33,223 bases of DNA from a virus: the IMG/VR virus record IMGVR_UViG_3300017971_000586, positions 1-33,223 of that record. One strand, given 5' to 3'. Every line of letters starts with the position of its first letter. Positions within the stretch are counted from its first letter, which is position 1. The position numbers and the translations under genes were made by a program. Shown piece by piece: positions 14,792-21,659 of the stretch. Under the pieces are notes generated by a model. That model was not told the origin of the DNA. It saw nothing but the letters and a program-made list of their open reading frames with translations, and did not search any database.

Positions 14792-15232
14792 TTACGACGG
14801 GTCCGCCTGAAGTAGACGAACCCGAAAGTTCAAAGTGATCCGCCGCCGCTTTTCCTCTGCCTCGTTTTCCTCGATTGCCTGCCGCGTCGAATCATAGTAG
14901 CTTGTCGCTGTCTTGTAGCCGCTGACGGCGAAAGACTGATTCGCCAGCAGGCGCATAACGGACTTTGCTATCACCTGCGCTTGCCGAAAGCCCTGGCGGT
15001 CAGAGTAGATATCGACTGGAAAGACGATTTCCTCGCCGGGTCGGTTGTGCGTATGCCAAGGCGCTCCCGTCGCCTCGTCCCCAAGCTGCACGTAAGGATA
15101 GTCCGTGTTCTTCGGTATCTCGTCGCCTATGAGATTGACCAGCCCCGATAGCGTCACGTCGGCACGCAGCAGGGCCACAATGGCGGCTTGCACTTCAAAC
15201 AGGGCTTCTTCTGCGGCAAAAAGCGGACTCAC
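14792..15232 (-). CDS. Tail terminator / tail completion protein (DUF3168-like)
   Basis: 146 residues from GTG at 15232 (GTGA overlap with the gp10-like gene). The pattern starts with a helix (EVQAAIVALLRADVTLSGLV), then a short IPKNTDYPYVQLGDEAT, then the beta region EEIVFPVDIYSDRQG and the helix AQVIAKSVMRLLAN. This is the pattern of DUF3168/gpU-type terminators that cap the tail tube before joining to the head. Length and position after the gp10-like gene agree with the family. Confidence 0.82.
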   Translation of the reverse strand: MSPLFAAEEALFEVQAAIVALLRADVTLSGLVNLIGDEIPKNTDYPYVQLGDEATGAPWHTHNRPGEEIVFPVDIYSDRQGFRQAQVIAKSVMRLLANQSFAVSGYKTATSYYDSTRQAIEENEAEEKRRRITLNFRVRLLQADPS

Positions 15233-15651
15233 CTTTTCCGCGCCCCCTGCTCATACGCCCGGCGAAGCGACTCGATGAAATGCGGGCGCTCCTGCTCCGC
15301 CGCTGGCCGTAGAAACGGCCGCGCCTTGACTCCAGGGTGCGTCCCGGTCTTGATCCTGCGCCGGATTGCGGGCACGTAGCGGCCCGGGCTTGGCTTGGTG
15401 CCAAACTCCTGAAACACGCCGTAGAATGTCCGCGTTCCAACCTCCGCGCCCAGGCGGTCGATTCTGAAATCCGTCTGAATCGAGGAACGGAGGTTTCCCG
15501 TGTCCACGGGGCAGCGCTTGCGGGCCTCGCGCTGAATGTTCAGCGCCGACTCGGCAATGGCCCGCTGGCAGTTGCGCCTCACCTTGCCGCGCACCCGGTC
15601 AAGGTCGTGGACGGCCTGGGTTGTGTCCAGCTTGAATGTCAGCCTAGCCAC
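15229..15651 (-). CDS. HK97 gp10-like head-tail protein
   Basis: 140 residues from GTG at 15651, 8 bp inside the upstream gene; a longer frame to 15741 overlaps that gene and lacks a ribosome site. The family signature is clear: a helix rich in Arg/Ala (NCQRAIAESALNIQREARKR) followed by CPVDTGNLRSSIQTDFRI and a later YGVFQEFGTKPSPGRYVPA and ARPFLRPAAEQ. Members are called minor tail or neck proteins and lie between head closure and tail terminator genes, exactly as here. Confidence 0.88.
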   Translation of the reverse strand: MARLTFKLDTTQAVHDLDRVRGKVRRNCQRAIAESALNIQREARKRCPVDTGNLRSSIQTDFRIDRLGAEVGTRTFYGVFQEFGTKPSPGRYVPAIRRRIKTGTHPGVKARPFLRPAAEQERPHFIESLRRAYEQGARKR

Positions 15652-16009
15652 GGGCGCGAGTCTCCATTGCCTGAAGGTCAAAAAACTGGTGCTTGGCTTC
15701 ACGGTCCACCACGGAAATGACTTCAAACCAGCGGCCGTCAATCTTCAGTGACATTTCCATAAGATCGAGCGCAGCGAGCGTGTCCGTGTACCACGTGGTC
15801 AGTTCCCACACCACGATTCCCTTGGTCTGCCCGTCCTCAAAAACCTTCGTCCGCTGCTTCGGTTCGACGGCGGCGAAGATCGTGGCCTTCAGCACGTCTG
15901 CCGGATCATATCCGCCAGAGCCATCGTCAACCGTGCCCTGGCGGTCGCGGACCTCGACCTTTGTAGTCATGGCCCCTATATCCTCGCACTGGAAGCACGC
16001 CTTCGCCAT
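15644..16009 (-). CDS. Head-tail adaptor / head closure protein
   Basis: 121 residues starting MAKACFQCEDIGAMTTKVEV. The body (GYDPADVLKATIFAAVEPKQ, then TWYTDTLAALDLMEMSLKI and RWFEVISVVDREAKHQFFDL) is the typical beta-rich layout of SPP1 gp16-like head closure proteins, including the late residues that end in METRARG. It lies between the connector and the gp10-like protein. It would plug the portal channel and form the interface to the tail. The first twelve residues with two Cys are unusual for the family; a second ATG at residue 14 might be the start used. Confidence 0.82.
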   Translation of the reverse strand: MAKACFQCEDIGAMTTKVEVRDRQGTVDDGSGGYDPADVLKATIFAAVEPKQRTKVFEDGQTKGIVVWELTTWYTDTLAALDLMEMSLKIDGRWFEVISVVDREAKHQFFDLQAMETRARG

Positions 16010-16010
16010 G

Positions 16011-16706
16011 CTACAGCTTCTCCGTCGCGTACTGGTTCAGGATCAGGCCAACGGTCGGCAGGCGGTCAAAGATGATTTCCGTGGAATCCTTGCCGCACCA
16101 GTCGGTCGGACTAAGGTACATATCCGCAGCGATTCTGCGCACGGCCTCGCGCAGAGCCTGCGGCACGTCGCCATTGTCCGCCCCGTAGCCGGTGGAGAAA
16201 ACGAACTTGAAAGCGTCTGCCGCCCTAACGTCCGTGGGCCACGAGCACCCGGCGCGAAGTACGATCTTGGGCCGGTCGTTCTGTATCGAAACGATATAGT
16301 TCGTGTTTGCGAACTCGGTGGGCGTGTTATCCGGGTCGTAAGTCGTGACCGTCACCACGGCGGTACTCGGCGGATACGGCAAAAACACGCGGTCACGGTT
16401 TGGCGGCTCGTCAAGCCACAAGTCCAGGCCGTGCGTTTTCAGCTTCCGGTTTATCCAGTCCTGCACGATGGTTGTCGCGGCTTCCAGCAGCGCGTCCAGC
16501 GTATCGTCAAAGTCCGTGACGCTGGCCGGGATATGTAGCCGCGCCTTTACCTCGGCCTTGGTCGCTGGCGACAGCGTGTCCGGTTCCTCGCGTACGTACG
16601 CCTTGTGCGAGTTATCGTCAGCATTGGACCGGGAGTACGGCACAAGCGCGGCGTTGCCGCCTGACAGGCCGATACCGTCGCCGTACATTCCGCCGCTCAA
16701 ACTCAC
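16011..16706 (-). CDS. Head-tail connector (gp6-like)
   Basis: 231 residues. I set the start at GTG 16706 because GGAGG lies seven bases before it; the open frame begins at GTG 16736, but that codon sits in the stem of a terminator hairpin. A Gly-rich N-terminal leader of about 60 residues precedes the connector domain: LSPATKAEVKARLHIPASVT, a helix DTLDALLEAATTIVQDWINR, and the C-terminal part VPQALREAVRRIAADMYLSP. This is the gp6/phiE125 gp8-like adaptor that binds the portal ring. The leader, rich in Gly, Ser and Asn, is an addition to the usual domain. Confidence 0.85.
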   Translation of the reverse strand: MSLSGGMYGDGIGLSGGNAALVPYSRSNADDNSHKAYVREEPDTLSPATKAEVKARLHIPASVTDFDDTLDALLEAATTIVQDWINRKLKTHGLDLWLDEPPNRDRVFLPYPPSTAVVTVTTYDPDNTPTEFANTNYIVSIQNDRPKIVLRAGCSWPTDVRAADAFKFVFSTGYGADNGDVPQALREAVRRIAADMYLSPTDWCGKDSTEIIFDRLPTVGLILNQYATEKL

Positions 16707-16719
16707 GTCATTTCCTCCG

Positions 16720-16782
16720 AAAAACAAGCGGGCCACGCTCTACCCGGGAAGATAGCAGCGCTGGCTGGCGCGTGGCCCGCTT
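16720..16782 (-). terminator. Internal terminator or attenuator in the late unit
   Basis: A perfect 13-bp inverted repeat (AAGCGGGCCACGC, 16726-16738; GCGTGGCCCGCTT, 16770-16782) with a 31-base loop is followed on the minus strand by G and five T. The T-tract runs straight into the ribosome site of the connector gene. It would lower expression of connector and tail genes relative to the capsid genes. Confidence 0.7.
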
Positions 16783-16802
16783 GGTCATTGGTCAGCCCTC
16801 GC

Positions 16803-17243
16803 CTAGCCTTCGGGCTTCTGGTCCGACTTCGGCGTATCCAGCGGGTGCCCAAGCAGCGCCTGAGCGCCAATGTACGCGCCGCTTGACGTGTTCGTGGACA
16901 CAATCGACAGCCGGACGTAGCGCTTCGCGCCCCGGTAGCCGATTTTGCTGGTCTTGTCGTCGTCGGTATCGGCCGAAAACGACGCGCCCGCCTCGGTGCC
17001 CAGCAGGTCGGCGTCGGCCACGTTCGCCGCGTCCGACAAGTTGGACTCATCGCCGTGCTGGATCAGCACGGTATAGTCTCCGTCCGTCACGGTGCCGGTC
17101 TGCACGAGGAACTCCAGCGAGTCGAACACTTCGCCGCTCGCGCCCAGGTCGATGATTTCGCCTGCGGTCGTGGTGTCGCTGGCAATCTGCTGGATCTTCA
17201 GCGCCACCTTGTTATCGACCGCGTTGTGCATATCTCGCTTCAT
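16803..17243 (-). CDS. Probable capsid accessory or decoration protein
   Basis: 146 residues; ATG at 17243 follows AGGGAGAAGAAGCAG. The sequence (LEFLVQTGTVTDGDYTVLIQ, then ESNLSDAANVADADLLGTEA, and YVRLSIVSTNTSSGAYIGAQ) is beta-rich with a long acidic middle. Proteins with this pattern lie after the major capsid gene in many phages, including marine ones, with no proven function; capsid stabilisation or decoration is the usual guess. It is the last gene before the internal terminator, so it would be made at capsid level. Confidence 0.7.
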   Translation of the reverse strand: MKRDMHNAVDNKVALKIQQIASDTTTAGEIIDLGASGEVFDSLEFLVQTGTVTDGDYTVLIQHGDESNLSDAANVADADLLGTEAGASFSADTDDDKTSKIGYRGAKRYVRLSIVSTNTSSGAYIGAQALLGHPLDTPKSDQKPEG

Positions 17244-17273
17244 CTGCTTCTTCTCCCTTCTGCTCTGCTCGCC

Positions 17274-17792
17274 TTACGTGGCGAACGTGATAGCCCCGGA
17301 AACCTTCAGCGAGCCGTCAGGCAGCACGACCACGAGATACCACGTGTCCGCCCCGGACTCCGTGATATTCAGGTCGATATCACCATCTGCCTCGCTGCCA
17401 AGCCGGAACGACTTTCCGGCCGTGATCGGGTCTGCGATTCCGTCCGTGCCGATTGCCACGCCGCCGTCCGGCGCGGTCCCGGCGATACTATCGCCGTTCG
17501 CATCGTCGGACAGGTAGGCGTAGACGTTCGCACGGGCCGCCAAGTCCTCGCCGTCCGCGTCCTTCAACTGAATTGCCACGTTAATGACGTTTCCAGCCTC
17601 GGAGCCAACGACAAAGGAAGCGTCAGCGGCCTTTCCCGCCGTGGCTCCCAGGGAAGCGGTTACGTCGGTCCCGGCAACCTTCAGAGCGCCGCCAGATTCC
17701 ACGTCAATCTCGCCCCCGTCTGCCACGTCGCAGGAGCCGCCGACCACCCAGCGCTCGCCGCCCTGCTCCATGTAATTCTCGGTATTCGCCAT
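17274..17792 (-). CDS. Probable head decoration or head-fibre protein
   Basis: 172 residues; ATG at 17792 follows AAGGGAGAACGCGCAGC. The N-terminal part is a short beta-repeat region (WVVGGSCDVADGGEIDVESGG, then ALKVAGTDV), like the stacked turns of head-fibre proteins. The second part (VINVAIQLKDADGEDLAARAN, TWYLVVVLPDGSLKVSGAIT) is an immunoglobulin-like or barrel domain with the DGSLKVSGAITFA ending that recurs in such proteins. It directly follows the major capsid gene. A surface role on the capsid is the best reading. Confidence 0.7.
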   Translation of the reverse strand: MANTENYMEQGGERWVVGGSCDVADGGEIDVESGGALKVAGTDVTASLGATAGKAADASFVVGSEAGNVINVAIQLKDADGEDLAARANVYAYLSDDANGDSIAGTAPDGGVAIGTDGIADPITAGKSFRLGSEADGDIDLNITESGADTWYLVVVLPDGSLKVSGAITFAT

Positions 17793-17819
17793 GCTGCGCG
17801 TTCTCCCTTCCGTGGGCCT

Positions 17820-17837
17820 GGGGGGCTTGCGCCCCCC
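17820..17837 (-). other. GC hairpin with GCAA loop between capsid and decoration genes
   Basis: On the minus strand GGGGGGC-GCAA-GCCCCCC forms a perfect 7-bp stem with a GNRA-type tetraloop, 15 bases after the end of the capsid gene. No T-tract follows. It may protect the 3' end of a processed capsid mRNA or slow ribosome entry downstream. Confidence 0.5.
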
Positions 17838-17852
17838 CTCGCCCGTTGTTGC

Positions 17853-19025
17853 CTACGACTTGACCGTGAGCTTCTTCACAGCCTCGGCCCGGTACACACC
17901 GCCGCCAGTCCTGCGCTCAGTGTAGAACAGGACAAAGCCCTTCTCCGTCACCGCGTCACGGATCATAGTCATTCCAGACTTGTCGATGATCCAATAGGCG
18001 TTGCGGAAGTCACCAAAGAGCGCCACGGTGTTCCCGCCAGAGATAGCGGGCATATCCACGGCCTCGCGGATCGGGGAACCGTCGAACGTCGGGGGCGAGC
18101 CAGCCTGCAAACTCGGCTGCCACAGGTACTGCCCCTGGCCGTCCTTCAGCAAGCGAAGCGCCGTCTTTGTGCTGCGCTTGACGAGGAAAACGCCGTTGTT
18201 CGCGTAGAACTCGGGCAAGTCGCCCTTCAGGTTCAGAAAATCGTCCGCGACAATCGCGCCGCTGTTCGCGGTTTCGCGCTCGCCCACGTCCGGGTTAGTC
18301 AGCAGGCCCTCGGGCTGGCCCATGCCGGTGCCAGAAATGAACCCGGTGCCCTCGGTCTTGGCGAACTGCTCGGCCAGCGACTCGTTAATCCAGCCTTCCA
18401 CGTCGTACCCGGAGTCTGCCAGCATCTCAACAGTGACCTTCGGATTCGCGTACAGGCCGTGGGCGTCGATAAACTTCTCTGCCGTGGTGCCCGTGGTTGT
18501 CTCGCTGCGGCTCTGCCGCTCCGCAATCCAGCCGGTCTGAAAGGCCGTAGAGCCTTCCAGCGGAATCCGCAGCCTGCCGCCCTGCGTCAGCGTCGTGACG
18601 CGGGCCAGTTCGCGGACGGGCGAGCGCTCGACCAGCAGGCGCTCAATCTCCGGGGCGTTCTCGTCAATGACCAGCGCCCCGCCGTTCGCCAGATCGTCGG
18701 TGCTCAACAGCTTGGCCTCGTCCGGGCCAACCGCGCCGCGACGTGCCCACTTGTCAAACGCCTTGACCCAGGCCGCGTGACGTTCCTCGTGGTCCTGGTC
18801 GGCGGGTTCGACGCCCGGCCGGTTCTTGGAGGTTTCGAGCTTCTCGGCGCGTTCCTCCAGGGCGTTCAGGCGCTCGTCCACCTTGCCCAGCACTTCCTTG
18901 GTCTGGCCCAAGACTTCGCCCTGTTCCTTGCGTTCCTTCTCTGCCTTCTCGTTCAACTCGTGGAGCGTGGAGTAGCCCTTCTGGACCGCCTCGTGGATCT
19001 GCTCCAGGGTCATGGTATCGGCCAT
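17853..19025 (-). CDS. Major capsid protein (HK97 fold)
   Basis: 390 residues; ATG at 19025 follows GGAGGGAAGGAAA. The first 100 residues are a charged coiled-coil delta domain (QIHEAVQKGYSTLHELNEKA, LNALEERAEKLE) that acts as internal scaffold and is removed by the protease. The shell part begins near LLSTDDLANGGALVIDENAP and includes VRELARVTTLTQGGRLRIP, FIDAHGLYANPKVTVEML, FISGTGMGQPEGLLTNPDV and ALFGDFRNAYWIIDKSGM, which are typical HK97-fold stretches. It is preceded by the prohead protease gene, as in HK97. A strong ribosome site fits its need for several hundred copies per virion. Confidence 0.95.
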   Translation of the reverse strand: MADTMTLEQIHEAVQKGYSTLHELNEKAEKERKEQGEVLGQTKEVLGKVDERLNALEERAEKLETSKNRPGVEPADQDHEERHAAWVKAFDKWARRGAVGPDEAKLLSTDDLANGGALVIDENAPEIERLLVERSPVRELARVTTLTQGGRLRIPLEGSTAFQTGWIAERQSRSETTTGTTAEKFIDAHGLYANPKVTVEMLADSGYDVEGWINESLAEQFAKTEGTGFISGTGMGQPEGLLTNPDVGERETANSGAIVADDFLNLKGDLPEFYANNGVFLVKRSTKTALRLLKDGQGQYLWQPSLQAGSPPTFDGSPIREAVDMPAISGGNTVALFGDFRNAYWIIDKSGMTMIRDAVTEKGFVLFYTERRTGGGVYRAEAVKKLTVKS

Positions 19026-19040
19026 TTTCCTTCCCTCCGT

Positions 19041-20120
19041 TTAGTTGCCCGTTGCCGCCGTGTACTGTGCCACGGCGTCAAGGATTGCTTGCTTCTGGCG
19101 CTCGTCCGATTCGCCTGCACCGGGTGGCGCGGGCGGAAGCCAGTCAGAGAGGGCCGCGCCCGGGTCTGCCTGTCCTTCCTTCCCTTCCTGCGCCAGTGGT
19201 GCAAGGGCGTCAATCGCACTTTGCGCCATTGCCGGGTCAATTCGGACTCCCAGCGTAGCCCAACCGATAGCGGCAGCCACGGCGTTCGCGGCCTGCCGTT
19301 CCGCGTCCCACGGCGCGGTAAGGTCCATTTTCGAGTAGTAGCGCCCCAGGTGAGTCCTCACCTTGGCCGCGTCGGCCTCGGGGATATCCACGCCGCCGCG
19401 TGCTCCCTCAATCGCTGCCGCAGCCGCGAAGATAGCACGCGGGACAGCGGTCAGCCTGCCGTCCAGCACGTCGGCAATCGGCAGCTTGTAGGCCCCGAAG
19501 TTCTCGGCGTCCTCGGAGTCGTACCAGACAAACGCCTGCCGGTACTTCTCGCGCTTGGCCGCTGTATCCAGTCCGTCCTCGGCGTCCGCCCAGGCACGCA
19601 CTCGCCGCTCTGCCGTTCTGGCGCTCCACTCCCTGTCCCGGTCTGCCAGCGGCAAGTCCTGAAACGGGACCACGGCCTTGACCACGGTCACGGTCGCCCG
19701 ATCGTTTGCCGGGAAGGTCACTACGGAAACCTCCCACAACTTGATTTCAGACAGCACGCGCACCGTGCCCTCAAAGGCTTCCTTGATAGACTCGAAACCG
19801 ATTGACAGGCCCTTGATTGCCTTTTGCCGAAGCAGCTCCAGGGCCTCGCGGGCCTGCCCCACCTTCAGGTTAAGCTCGCCCCGGATCTTCAGCCCGCGCT
19901 TGTTATCGTCCACGACTTCCGCCACGCCAATGGGGGCCTTCCAGTCGTGCTGCCACAGCAGCGGAAACTTGCCGTCAGCGGACTTGACCGTTCGTGAGAA
20001 CGCCCCGGCCTCGATCCGGTCGCCGTAGCTATCCACGTTTCCGTACGTGGAAGCGTAGCCAGAGAATTCCCCGGTTTCCTCATTCAGTTCCTTGATTTCA
20101 AAGTTCAGGCTTTCGTTCAT
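19041..20120 (-). CDS. Prohead maturation protease (HK97 U35 type) with extension
   Basis: 359 residues, starting in an ATGA overlap. The first 165 residues are the protease: GEFSGYASTYGNVDSYGDRI, the catalytic His in LLWQHDWKAPIGV and the catalytic Ser in IKGLSIGFE, then ELWEVSVVTFPAN in the form KLWEVSVVTFPAND. A second region of about 190 residues (AWADAEDGLDTAAKREKYRQ, LPIADVLDGRLTAVPRAIFA, DAAKVRTHLGRYYSKM) is a domain also found attached to other phage proteases and resembling a Mu-type capsid accessory domain; its role is unclear. It cleaves scaffold and delta domains during head maturation. Confidence 0.92.
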   Translation of the reverse strand: MNESLNFEIKELNEETGEFSGYASTYGNVDSYGDRIEAGAFSRTVKSADGKFPLLWQHDWKAPIGVAEVVDDNKRGLKIRGELNLKVGQAREALELLRQKAIKGLSIGFESIKEAFEGTVRVLSEIKLWEVSVVTFPANDRATVTVVKAVVPFQDLPLADRDREWSARTAERRVRAWADAEDGLDTAAKREKYRQAFVWYDSEDAENFGAYKLPIADVLDGRLTAVPRAIFAAAAAIEGARGGVDIPEADAAKVRTHLGRYYSKMDLTAPWDAERQAANAVAAAIGWATLGVRIDPAMAQSAIDALAPLAQEGKEGQADPGAALSDWLPPAPPGAGESDERQKQAILDAVAQYTAATGN

Positions 20121-20884
20121 GGCGTGGCCCTTTCCGCGTCAAAAAGCTGAAGCGTCAACTCGCCGCTGAGAGTGTCCTCCCCCGCAGTGGAAGCGTCTAG
20201 CCTGATTTCGGTGAGCGGCGGCAGCAGGTTATTAAAAATGACTTCACTCCTGCCAGGGGTGAGGCCGGTTGGGAAGATTGCCGACTTGAACACTTCGCCC
20301 GGCTTTTTCCACTTGATAGCTGACGTGACGCCGGTCAGCGCCTGACCGCCAACGCCACCAGCCAGCACCACGCCGCACTTGGTGGCGGGCAGCTTGTAGC
20401 AGCATGAGGTGCTTTGACCAGCGCCCAGGTTAATGGCGAGCTTCTTTTTCGCTTGCGTCTGCGGCACGCCAGCGGTCACGGTATCGTCCTCGTAAACCCA
20501 AACCACGCCAGCGGCAGGAGTAGCACCGACCATTTCCACACGGTGAGCATAAAGCCACGTTTCAGTGGTGCCCACCTTGGTCTTGGTCTGTCCAGCAAGC
20601 GTCTGTTGCACCTGCTGAACGTCGCCGTTCGCGTCCAGGCCGGTCACGAGAATATCCACGGTGTCGCCGTTGTTGCTGGACGAGCAATACAAGGCGAACG
20701 CGCTGGCGGGCACGGTCAGGTTGCCTGAGAAGCCGCACTGAGCCGTCATTGCCGTTGGGCCAGAAGTCAACTCATATGACGAGAGAAAAGCATAGTCTGC
20801 GTCCTCTGCGCCCCACCTGGAAACGTGCGTAGAATACGGCAGCGCCCGCTGGTGAACCTCGTCAGTTACTGGTTGTGTCTCCAT
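20117..20884 (-). CDS. Virion-region protein, paralogue 1
   Basis: 255 residues, ATG at 20884. It shares the segment VYEDDTVTAGVPQT followed by AKKKL with the gene upstream, and both have a repeated layout: a beta region with GLDANGD and a LxGQTKTxV motif, then the VYEDDTVTAGVPQT block, then a Lys/Cys-rich strand (SCCYKLPATKCGVVLAGG). The blocks IYVYE-TVTAGVPQT are known to me from proteins of uncultured marine and freshwater phages with unknown function. The place between portal and protease genes suggests a head protein. It overlaps the protease start by 4 bp. Confidence 0.75.
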   Translation of the reverse strand: METQPVTDEVHQRALPYSTHVSRWGAEDADYAFLSSYELTSGPTAMTAQCGFSGNLTVPASAFALYCSSSNNGDTVDILVTGLDANGDVQQVQQTLAGQTKTKVGTTETWLYAHRVEMVGATPAAGVVWVYEDDTVTAGVPQTQAKKKLAINLGAGQSTSCCYKLPATKCGVVLAGGVGGQALTGVTSAIKWKKPGEVFKSAIFPTGLTPGRSEVIFNNLLPPLTEIRLDASTAGEDTLSGELTLQLFDAERATP

Positions 20885-20885
20885 G

Positions 20886-21656
20886 TTAGCCGTCCCTCAA
20901 AACAATGTGAATTGTGCCAGTCACGGAATCGACAGCGTTCAGTAGAAACTCAGGCAGAAACACGCCGCCAGCCTCGGCAACCAGCGGGATCGGGAACGGC
21001 GTGCCGCTGGTGTTGCCGATATTGGACGGCATATAGTACACGCGATACGGCGAAGTCTGGTTCTGCTTGACGGAAACACGGATAGCCGGAACCACGAAAT
21101 TGTTAGCGTCAATTTCGCAGGCGACAAGCAGCGCCCGCTTGCCGTTTGGCACTCGGAAAAACAACTGCGAGCTAACGCCGTCGCTGGCCAGCATGAACAG
21201 CTTTCGCTTCGCTGGCGTTTGTGGCACCCCGGCAGTAACCGTATCGTCCTCGTAAACGTATATGTTCCCGCCGTTCTGCGTGGTGCCAAGCAACCGCGCC
21301 GCGTTGGCAAAAAGCCACGTTGCGTCCGATCCGTCCGCGAGCTTTACCTCCGTTTTTGTCTGGCCCTGGAGCGTGACGTAGCCTAGCTGCCTGTCCCCGT
21401 TCGCGTCGATCCCGTCGATTTCCAGCGGCTTGTTATCCGTTCCGCTCTGGCTGGAAGCGTAGAGCTTCACGGCAGATCCGGCCACGGTCAGGTCGTGGTC
21501 CAGGCCCCAACAGTCGCGCCACGCGACGGCAGCCGTATGATTCACGAGAAAACTGGCCCGCCAGTAGTCGATTCCCGGCTCGCCGTCATAGGCAAGCGCC
21601 AACTCCCACGGAAGCGAGCGTGACCACACTTCGGGCGTATTCTGCTGAACCGCCAT
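20886..21656 (-). CDS. Virion-region protein, paralogue 2
   Basis: 256 residues, ATG at 21656. It carries the same blocks as the next gene: DGIDANGDRQLGYVTLQGQT, TWLFANAARLLGTTQNGGN and VYEDDTVTAGVPQTPAKRKL, then FFRVPNGKRALLVACEIDAN. DNA around 21208-21260 is clearly similar to 20449-20500, so the pair arose by tandem duplication. The N-terminal part (SRSLPWELALAYDGEPGIDY) differs from the sister gene. Likely a head or head-fibre component; function not known. Confidence 0.75.
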   Translation of the reverse strand: MAVQQNTPEVWSRSLPWELALAYDGEPGIDYWRASFLVNHTAAVAWRDCWGLDHDLTVAGSAVKLYASSQSGTDNKPLEIDGIDANGDRQLGYVTLQGQTKTEVKLADGSDATWLFANAARLLGTTQNGGNIYVYEDDTVTAGVPQTPAKRKLFMLASDGVSSQLFFRVPNGKRALLVACEIDANNFVVPAIRVSVKQNQTSPYRVYYMPSNIGNTSGTPFPIPLVAEAGGVFLPEFLLNAVDSVTGTIHIVLRDG

Positions 21657-21659
21657 TTC

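Noticed and set aside
13279-14838. Open frame of 519 codons on the plus strand
   Set aside because: It is antisense to the tail chaperone, tail tube and neighbouring genes and looks like a shadow of GC-rich codon use.
16707-16736. GTG at 16736 as start of the connector
   Set aside because: It lies within the terminator stem and has no ribosome site; GTG at 16706 has GGAGG seven bases upstream.
17055-19805. Open frame of 916 codons on the plus strand
   Set aside because: It is antisense to the capsid, protease and decoration genes, which have clear family motifs. Long antisense frames are frequent in GC-rich DNA, and it has no ribosome site or family-like sequence.
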